This document shows, piece by piece, positions 47,177-52,877 of a stretch of 52,877 bases of DNA (within the stretch, counting starts at the first letter, position 1; every line of letters starts with the position of its first letter). The notes below the pieces were generated by a model. That model was not told the DNA's origin. It was given only the letters and a program-made list of their open reading frames with translations, and ran no database searches. A program made the position numbers and the translations under genes. Source of the stretch: Moritella sp. PE36 (lineage in GTDB: Bacteria; Pseudomonadota; Gammaproteobacteria; Enterobacterales; Moritellaceae); NCBI RefSeq assembly GCF_000170855.1, contig NZ_ABCQ01000029.1, forward strand, positions 1 to 52,877. The letters are read 5' to 3'.

Positions 47177-48372
47177 TGGAATTTTTAATCCGCACGAAAC
47201 ACTATTTACTCGGTGCTGAAGCACAGCAAAGCGCTGTGTATGATCGACAATTATTATTACTGGCCATCGTGTTGATGATGGTGGGTTTAGTGATGGTGGC
47301 ATCAGCCTCGTTGCCAGAAGGTATCGCCTTGGGCAACGATCCGTTTATGTTCGTGAAAAAGCACTTGATCTTTTTAGCTGTGTCTCTGTGTGCGGCAACG
47401 TGTGTATTGAATGTGCCTATTGCGTTTTTTGAACGAAATAGTGTGCGGTTTTTATTTGTGGCGATTGGATTATTGGTGCTGGTATTAGTGATTGGGCGTA
47501 CGGTGAATGGTAGTACCCGTTGGATCTCATTCGGCCCGTTGAATATGCAGCCCGCTGAATTTGCTAAATTTGCCTTATTTACCTATTTTTCCGGTTACCT
47601 GGTTCGTCAAAAGAATTTATTACAAGAAAGTTATAAAGGTTTTGTGAATGGCTTATTAGTCATTGCTGTTATTTCTGCATTGTTGCTTTTTCAGCCCGAT
47701 TTCGGCTCTGTCATGGTTATTTTAACCACCAGTGTGGCGCTGTTATTTATCGGTGGTGCAAAGTTAGTCCACTTCATGGCATTATGTGTTGTGGCTATTT
47801 TACTGGGGGTATTAGCGGTGATATTATCGCCGTATCGAATGCGTCGAATAACCTCTTTTCTCGACCCTTGGGATGACCCATTTGGTAGTGGTTATCAGCT
47901 AACGCAGTCGTTAATGGCATTTGGTCGTGGCAGCTTTAGCGGTGAAGGACTGGGTAATTCAATCCAAAAATTAGAGTATTTACCTGAAGCGCATACCGAC
48001 TTTGTATTTGCGATCCTTGCTGAAGAGTTAGGTTTTATCGGTGTATGTATCGTATTGATGCTGCAAATGCTACTGGTATTTAAAGCACTGCAGATTGGCC
48101 GTCGTAGCTTAGAAACTGATCAATCTTTTGCGGGTTTCTTGGCGATCAGTGTTGGTGTTTGGTTTTGTTTTCAAACCTTGGTTAATGTCGGTGCGGCATC
48201 GGGGTTATTACCAACCAAAGGCTTAACCTTACCTTTAGTGAGTTATGGTGGTTCTAGCTTGTTAGTGATGAGCTGTGCCGTGGCGGTATTATTGCGGATC
48301 GATTATGAATATCGGGCACGAAAAGTGTCGATGGAAAATAATGCCAAGCCCAACTTAGTAGCGCATGAATGA
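47176..48372 (+). CDS. ftsW: Septal peptidoglycan glycosyltransferase FtsW
   Basis: FtsW is the SEDS-family polymerase that makes septal glycan strands with FtsI. The 398-residue protein has about ten membrane helices. SEDS hallmarks are visible: NGSTRWISFGPLNMQPAEFAKFALF at about residues 113-137, FQPDFGSVMVIL near 172-183, the catalytic-loop region WDDPFGSGYQLTQSLMAFGRG near 231-251, EAHTDFVFAILAEELGF near 270-286 and LPLVSYGGSSLL near 351-362. Overlaps the murD stop by one base. Confidence 0.97.
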   Translation: MEFLIRTKHYLLGAEAQQSAVYDRQLLLLAIVLMMVGLVMVASASLPEGIALGNDPFMFVKKHLIFLAVSLCAATCVLNVPIAFFERNSVRFLFVAIGLLVLVLVIGRTVNGSTRWISFGPLNMQPAEFAKFALFTYFSGYLVRQKNLLQESYKGFVNGLLVIAVISALLLFQPDFGSVMVILTTSVALLFIGGAKLVHFMALCVVAILLGVLAVILSPYRMRRITSFLDPWDDPFGSGYQLTQSLMAFGRGSFSGEGLGNSIQKLEYLPEAHTDFVFAILAEELGFIGVCIVLMLQMLLVFKALQIGRRSLETDQSFAGFLAISVGVWFCFQTLVNVGAASGLLPTKGLTLPLVSYGGSSLLVMSCAVAVLLRIDYEYRARKVSMENNAKPNLVAHE

Positions 48373-48422
48373 CCACACTCACTGTAATAATGAATTAAAT
48401 CTCATAACAAATGAAAGATAAT

Positions 48423-49493
48423 ATGATGACAAAACGTTTATTGGTGATGGCTGGTGGTACTGGCGGTCACGTGTTTCCCGGTATTGCTGTGGCAACATAT
48501 TTACAACAGCAGGGCTGGACTATCCATTGGATTGGCACTGCCGATCGCATGGAAGCCGATTTAGTGCCGCAGCATGGGTTTGATATTTCATTTATTGATA
48601 TCTCCGGTGTACGTGGTAACGGTTTTAAGCGTTTATGTGCTGCACCTTTTCGAATATTAAAATCGGTGTTGCAGGCGCGTAAAGTGATGCAAGATTTTAA
48701 GCCCGATGTGGTATTGGGGATGGGCGGTTTTGCCAGTGGACCCGGAGGGGTGGCTGCATGGCTGCAAGGTATTCCCGTGGTATTGCACGAACAAAATGCG
48801 GCAGCAGGTTTAACCAATCGGTTATTAGCTAAAATTGCCAAACGGGTATTGATGGCCTTTCCGGGTGCGTTTGCTGATGGTCAGTTAGTCGGCAATCCTG
48901 TGCGTGAAGACGTGTTAGCTTTGCATGAGCAAGTGCGTATGAAGAAAGACAAACTGACAGTATTAGTGGTTGGTGGTAGTTTAGGGGCAAAAGTACTCAA
49001 CGATACGTTACCTGCTGCGCTGGCATTATTACCGCAAGAGCATATTTGTGTACGGCATCAGGTAGGTAAAAATAATGCAGCCAAGGTGATTAGTGCTTAT
49101 CAAGCTGCTGGTGTGACAGCTGAACTTGAGGTAACTGATTTTATTGATGATATGGCGCAAGCTTATGGTCAAGCAGATGTGGTAGTGTGCCGCGCTGGTG
49201 CATTAACTGTGTCAGAGGTCGCGGTTGCCGGGCTGCCGGCTATTTTTATTCCATTACCACATGCAGTGGATGATCATCAGACTAAAAATGCGCAATCATT
49301 GGTACAAGCAGGTGGCGCGGTATTGATACCACAACGCCAATTAAATGCCGTGGATTTAGCCAAATTATTACAGCAATGGATTGATGATGAAGCACACCTT
49401 GTGACTATGTCAAATGCAGCCAGAAGTGCTGCCATTCTAGATGCAACTGAGCAGGTCGCAACTGCCTGTTCAGCGTTAAGTGAAGAGAGATAG
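48423..49493 (+). CDS. murG: UDP-GlcNAc:lipid I N-acetylglucosaminyltransferase MurG
   Basis: MurG adds GlcNAc to lipid I, making lipid II at the inner face of the membrane. Start at 48423 (or the next codon, also ATG) is preferred over the ATG at 48411, which lacks a ribosome-binding site; it gives 356 residues (E. coli 355). Motifs: [16 protein letters not shown] near the start, [25 protein letters not shown] (about 100-124), [13 protein letters not shown] near 180-192 and [28 protein letters not shown] near 251-278. Gap of 50 bp after ftsW. Confidence 0.97.
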   Translation: MMTKRLLVMAGGTGGHVFPGIAVATYLQQQGWTIHWIGTADRMEADLVPQHGFDISFIDISGVRGNGFKRLCAAPFRILKSVLQARKVMQDFKPDVVLGMGGFASGPGGVAAWLQGIPVVLHEQNAAAGLTNRLLAKIAKRVLMAFPGAFADGQLVGNPVREDVLALHEQVRMKKDKLTVLVVGGSLGAKVLNDTLPAALALLPQEHICVRHQVGKNNAAKVISAYQAAGVTAELEVTDFIDDMAQAYGQADVVVCRAGALTVSEVAVAGLPAIFIPLPHAVDDHQTKNAQSLVQAGGAVLIPQRQLNAVDLAKLLQQWIDDEAHLVTMSNAARSAAILDATEQVATACSALSEER

Positions 49494-49496
49494 ATA

Positions 49497-50954
49497 ATGC
49501 CTGAACAAAAGATCGCACAATTAAGAACAATAGTGCCAGAGATGCGCCGTGTTAAAACTATTCATTTTGTTGGCATCGGTGGTGCTGGCATGGGTGGGAT
49601 CGCAGAAGTATTAGCCAATGAAGGTTACCAGATTACGGGTTCTGACCTCGCGCCGAATCCAGTGACTGATCGCCTCGTAAAATTAGGTGCAAAAATTAAT
49701 TTTGAGCATACTGCCGAAAATGTGCGGAATGCGAGTGTCGTGGTGGTATCAACGGCTATCGATTTAACTAATCCTGAAATTGTTGCAGCCCATGAAAACC
49801 GTATTCCGGTGATTAAGCGTGCTGAAATGTTAGCTGAATTAATGCGTTTTCGTCATGGTATTGCGATTGCTGGTACCCACGGTAAAACATCGACTACAGC
49901 GCTGGTGACCGGTATTTACCATGAAGCAGGTTTAGATCCTACATTCGTTAATGGCGGATTAGTAAAAAGCACCGGCACCAACGCGGGTTTAGGCACTAGC
50001 CGTTATTTGATTGCTGAAGCGGATGAGAGTGATGCGTCATTCTTATTATTACAGCCAATGGTTGCGGTGATCACCAATATTGAAGCTGACCATATGGACA
50101 CTTATGGTGGTGACTTCGCTAAGTTAGAAAAAACTTTTGTTGATTTTCTGCACAATTTACCATTTTACGGTTTAGCGGTGATGTGTGCCGATGATGCGGT
50201 GATTGAAAAACTTATTCCTGATGTTGGTCGTCAGGTGGTGACTTATGGTTTTGCTGAAAATGCCGATGTACGTATTATTGATTATGTGCAAAAAGGCCAT
50301 AAAAGTCACTTTACTATTTGTCGTAAAGATCGTGATGATTTGCGTGTTAGTTTAAACTCTCCGGGTCAACATAATGCCTTAAATGCCACGGCTGCGGTTG
50401 CGGTTGCCACTGAAGATGGCATTGATGATAGGGCGATTGTTACCGCATTAGCTAATTTTGCGGGCACTGGTCGACGCTTTGAACAGCTTGGTGAGTTTGA
50501 TTCAGGTGCCGGTAATGTGATGTTGGTAGACGATTATGGTCATCACCCGACCGAGGTTGATGTTACCATTACTGCAGCACGTGCAGGCTGGCCTGAAAAA
50601 CGTTTAGTATCCGTATTCCAACCACATCGTTATACCCGAACCCGTGATTTGTATGAAGACTTTGCCAACGTGTTATCAAAGGTTGATTTGTTATTCTTAT
50701 TAGAAGTATACCCAGCCGGTGAAGAGCCAATACCGGGAGCGGATAGTCGCTCATTATGTCGAAGTATTAGGCAACGTGGCAATATAGAACCAATTTTTGT
50801 TTCTAGCCCTGATGAAATTCCGGCAATTTTAGCTGAGCATTTACAAGACGGTGACTTGGTATTGACCCAAGGTGCTGGTAATGTGGGGGCGCTGGCTAAG
50901 GAACTAGCTGCAATGGAAATGAATGTTAGTACGATGAAACAATGGAAGAAGTAA
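49497..50954 (+). CDS. murC: UDP-MurNAc--L-alanine ligase MurC
   Basis: MurC adds the first peptide residue, L-alanine, to UDP-MurNAc. The 485 residues (E. coli 491) contain the N-terminal [18 protein letters not shown] near 22-39, the P-loop [12 protein letters not shown] near 122-133, the [14 protein letters not shown] block, [14 protein letters not shown] near 195-208 and [14 protein letters not shown] near 343-356. It follows murG by 3 bp and is followed by ddlB after 2 bp. Confidence 0.98.
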   Translation: MPEQKIAQLRTIVPEMRRVKTIHFVGIGGAGMGGIAEVLANEGYQITGSDLAPNPVTDRLVKLGAKINFEHTAENVRNASVVVVSTAIDLTNPEIVAAHENRIPVIKRAEMLAELMRFRHGIAIAGTHGKTSTTALVTGIYHEAGLDPTFVNGGLVKSTGTNAGLGTSRYLIAEADESDASFLLLQPMVAVITNIEADHMDTYGGDFAKLEKTFVDFLHNLPFYGLAVMCADDAVIEKLIPDVGRQVVTYGFAENADVRIIDYVQKGHKSHFTICRKDRDDLRVSLNSPGQHNALNATAAVAVATEDGIDDRAIVTALANFAGTGRRFEQLGEFDSGAGNVMLVDDYGHHPTEVDVTITAARAGWPEKRLVSVFQPHRYTRTRDLYEDFANVLSKVDLLFLLEVYPAGEEPIPGADSRSLCRSIRQRGNIEPIFVSSPDEIPAILAEHLQDGDLVLTQGAGNVGALAKELAAMEMNVSTMKQWKK

Positions 50955-50956
50955 TC

Positions 50957-51880
50957 ATGAGCGTAACAAGCATTAAAAAAGTCGCGGTATTATTTGGCGG
51001 GCATTCTGCCGAACGCGAGGTCTCACTAAAATCAGGTGCCGCGGTGACCGCTGGATTACTGCGTGCTGGTGTCGATGCGCATGCATTAGATACCGCTGAG
51101 TACGATGTGCATCAGCTTGGTCGTGATGGCTTTACCCATGCGTTTATTGCCTTGCATGGTCGTGGTGGAGAAGATGGCGTGATGCAAGGTGCATTAGAGC
51201 AACTGGGAATTCCGTATACAGGCAGCCGTGTGTTAGGTGCTGCATTAGCGATGGACAAGATCCGTACTAAGCAAATTTGGCAATCGCAAGGTTTACCAAC
51301 CGCACTTTACCGTGTTGTGACACCTATTAATTTTAATACGACAATCGCTAGCGATATCATCGCTGATCTTGGCTCTCCAGTTATCATTAAACCGGCGAAA
51401 GAAGGGTCAAGTATAGGCATGGCGAAAGTGCATAACGTGGCGGAGTTAGAAACTGCGGTGACGGCTGCATTTGCCTATGATAACGAGATCCTAGTTGAAC
51501 AATGGATTGAAGGTCCAGAGTTTACCGTGGCTATTCTCGGTGACGAAGTATTACCGGTTATTCAACTTAAAACGCCAAATACCTTTTATGATTACCAAGC
51601 TAAATATCAATCCAATACCACCGAATACTTGTGCCCGGCACCCATTACCGATGAGCAACGTCAGCAATTACAAGCCTATGCATTAAAAGCATTTCATGCG
51701 GTAGCTGCTGAAGGTTGGGGTCGTGTTGATGCGATGCTGGATGCGCAAGGTCAGTTCCAATTACTGGAGGTGAATACGGTGCCAGGTATGACCGAAAAAA
51801 GTTTAGTGCCAATGGCTGCGAATGCCGCGGGTTATAACTTTGACAGTTTAGTGTCTAAGGTATTAGCGCTCGCGCATTAA
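50957..51880 (+). CDS. ddlB: D-alanine--D-alanine ligase
   Basis: Ddl makes the D-Ala-D-Ala dipeptide used by MurF and is inhibited by D-cycloserine. The ATG at 50957 has GGAAG upstream and gives 307 residues (E. coli DdlB 306); an ATG five codons earlier lies inside murC. The ATP-grasp fold shows FGGHSAEREVSLKSG near 12-26, IALHGRGGEDGVMQGALE near 63-80, KPAKEGSSIGMAKV near 139-152 and LEVNTVPGMTEKSLVPMAA near 271-289. A Tyr in the YDYQAKY segment fits a D-Ala rather than D-Lac enzyme. Confidence 0.97.
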   Translation: MSVTSIKKVAVLFGGHSAEREVSLKSGAAVTAGLLRAGVDAHALDTAEYDVHQLGRDGFTHAFIALHGRGGEDGVMQGALEQLGIPYTGSRVLGAALAMDKIRTKQIWQSQGLPTALYRVVTPINFNTTIASDIIADLGSPVIIKPAKEGSSIGMAKVHNVAELETAVTAAFAYDNEILVEQWIEGPEFTVAILGDEVLPVIQLKTPNTFYDYQAKYQSNTTEYLCPAPITDEQRQQLQAYALKAFHAVAAEGWGRVDAMLDAQGQFQLLEVNTVPGMTEKSLVPMAANAAGYNFDSLVSKVLALAH

Positions 51881-51883
51881 TCG

Positions 51884-52705
51884 ATGATGGCCACCGCGAC
51901 GGTTACGCCGTTACCTGACACGCTTGATGATAATATCTATGCGCTCACCGAACTTGAAATTCAAGCGGATGAGTCCTGCGTTGAAGAATTAGCGTCGTCA
52001 CGGTTAAAACGTGGTTTAGGTCTATTTTTCTTCTTTATGGTGATAGTCTTTTTTAGCTGGATGTTTAGCAGCATGGAAAACTATCTAACTGATGCCAGTA
52101 AGATGCCAATGTCAGCGCTGATTATTCAAGGTGAGCGTCATTATGTCAGCGATGATGATATCCGCAGGGTATTGTTACAAAAACCGGCAATAGAGAATTA
52201 TTTTTCAGTAAACGTTGATGATATTCAACGCAAAATCGAATCATTACCTTGGGTTTATCATGCCTCGGTGCGTAAAAGTTGGCCTGACTTATTACGGGTA
52301 TATATTCAAGAACAACCCGTTGTTGCAGTATGGAATGATACGCAGTTATTGAATGCAGACGGTATTGTTTTTGATGCTCAGATTAACAGTGCGCCGAAAT
52401 CATTGGTGAAACTTTATAGTCCCGGTGATAGAATCGAACAAACATTATCTAAATACAATCAATTCAATGGGCTACTGCAGCTTAATGAGTACAAAATCGT
52501 TACAATGACACTTAATTTGCGAAATGCAATAACGGTTGTATTAAGTAATGGTATTATGCTGCGCTTAGGGCGTGAAGATGCGATATCACGGATCCAGCGC
52601 TACATCGATTATGTTGCAGTATTAGATAAAGACAAAATAGCCTATATAGATTTACGTTACGATACAGGTTTCTCAGTTGGCTGGAAAAATGACAATAAAG
52701 AGTAA
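51884..52705 (+). CDS. ftsQ: Cell division protein FtsQ
   Basis: FtsQ is the bitopic hub that binds FtsB and FtsL and recruits the septal synthesis machinery. The 273 residues (E. coli 276) have a 44-residue cytoplasmic part, one membrane helix (LGLFFFFMVIVFFSWMF, about 45-61), a POTRA domain at about 75-145 with VYHASVRKSWPDLLRVYIQEQ, and the beta domain to about 265, including the IDLRYDTGFSVGW ending. Starts 3 bp after ddlB; two ATG codons in a row open the frame. Confidence 0.95.
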   Translation: MMATATVTPLPDTLDDNIYALTELEIQADESCVEELASSRLKRGLGLFFFFMVIVFFSWMFSSMENYLTDASKMPMSALIIQGERHYVSDDDIRRVLLQKPAIENYFSVNVDDIQRKIESLPWVYHASVRKSWPDLLRVYIQEQPVVAVWNDTQLLNADGIVFDAQINSAPKSLVKLYSPGDRIEQTLSKYNQFNGLLQLNEYKIVTMTLNLRNAITVVLSNGIMLRLGREDAISRIQRYIDYVAVLDKDKIAYIDLRYDTGFSVGWKNDNKE

Positions 52706-52710
52706 TGATA

Positions 52711-52877
52711 ATGACTAAGTCGATGGAACGAAAATTAATTGTAGGTTTGGATATCGGTACCTCAAAAATTGCCGTTGTCGTTGGTGAGTTACTACCTGAC
52801 GGCGAACTCAACATCATCGGTTTAGGTGAAAGTGCGTCGAGAGGCATGGACAAAGGTGGTGTGAACGACCTTGAATC
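52711..52877 (+). CDS. ftsA: Cell division protein FtsA, 5' fragment
   Basis: FtsA is the actin-like membrane tether of FtsZ and early organiser of the divisome. The first 55 codons are present before the window ends: MTKSMERKLIVGLDIGTSKI, with the phosphate-1 motif of the actin ATPase fold, then GLGESASRGMDKGGVNDLE. The ATG at 52711 is preferred over the one at 52705, which overlaps the ftsQ stop, because it puts RKL at the same distance as in E. coli FtsA. ftsZ would be expected beyond the right edge. Confidence 0.95.
   Translation, partial: MTKSMERKLIVGLDIGTSKIAVVVGELLPDGELNIIGLGESASRGMDKGGVNDLE

Overview
This 52.9 kb window is a conserved housekeeping stretch of a gammaproteobacterial chromosome. 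Gene families and gene order match the cell-envelope region of Vibrio, Shewanella and Enterobacteria. The AT-leaning codon use (many TTA, GAT and AAT codons) and the protein style suggest a marine Alteromonadales or Vibrionales relative such as Moritella or Psychromonas; the genus is an inference, not a reading. I see no transposase, integrase, phage gene, CRISPR array, tRNA, toxin-antitoxin pair or defence island.

Layout. (1) Bases 1-12129: the end of mreB, then mreC-mreD-maf-rng-yhdP-nitrilase-tldD, all forward and tightly packed, followed by darP (reverse) and pmbA/tldE (forward). (2) Bases 12198-20986: a reverse-strand block read as yrbG, kdsD, kdsC, lptC, lptA, lptB, rpoN, hpf, then rapZ and mgtE. 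These genes cover Kdo synthesis, LPS export, sigma54, ribosome hibernation and control of amino-sugar supply. (3) Bases 21303-22834: ibaG and murA, divergent from yrbG. (4) Bases 22958-25945: degS, degQ and zapG on the reverse strand. (5) Bases 26123-33738: zapE, coaA, rplM-rpsI, petABC (cytochrome bc1) and sspA-sspB, forward. (6) Bases 33853-37256: lpoA, yraN, diaA and dolP, reverse. (7) Bases 37340-38645: rsmI and the RNase P RNA gene rnpB, forward. (8) Bases 38768-52877: the dcw cluster rsmH-ftsL-ftsI-murE-murF-mraY-murD-ftsW-murG-murC-ddlB-ftsQ-ftsA, cut at the right edge inside ftsA.

How the genes work together. Almost the whole window serves the envelope and division. MurA starts the peptidoglycan precursor that MurC-F, Ddl, MraY and MurG complete. 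FtsW/FtsI and the Mre elongasome use it, with LpoA as outer-membrane activator of a bifunctional synthase. KdsD/KdsC and LptABC supply and export LPS. RapZ tunes GlcN6P supply. DegS and DegQ watch envelope protein folding, and ZapE/ZapG act at the division or elongation machinery.

Points of note. Several genes usually found at these loci are absent: mlaFEDCB between yrbG and ibaG, ptsN between hpf and rapZ, npr after rapZ, and mraZ before rsmH. coaA sits unexpectedly between zapE and rplM. The first 50 bases hold two single-base losses in mreB, most simply read as sequence error at a contig edge. Several intergenic inverted repeats are unexplained, most notably a possible small RNA or attenuated leader upstream of petA, a terminator-like hairpin almost touching the sspA ribosome-binding site, and a nested repeat before rapZ. 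I found no convincing new multi-gene system.
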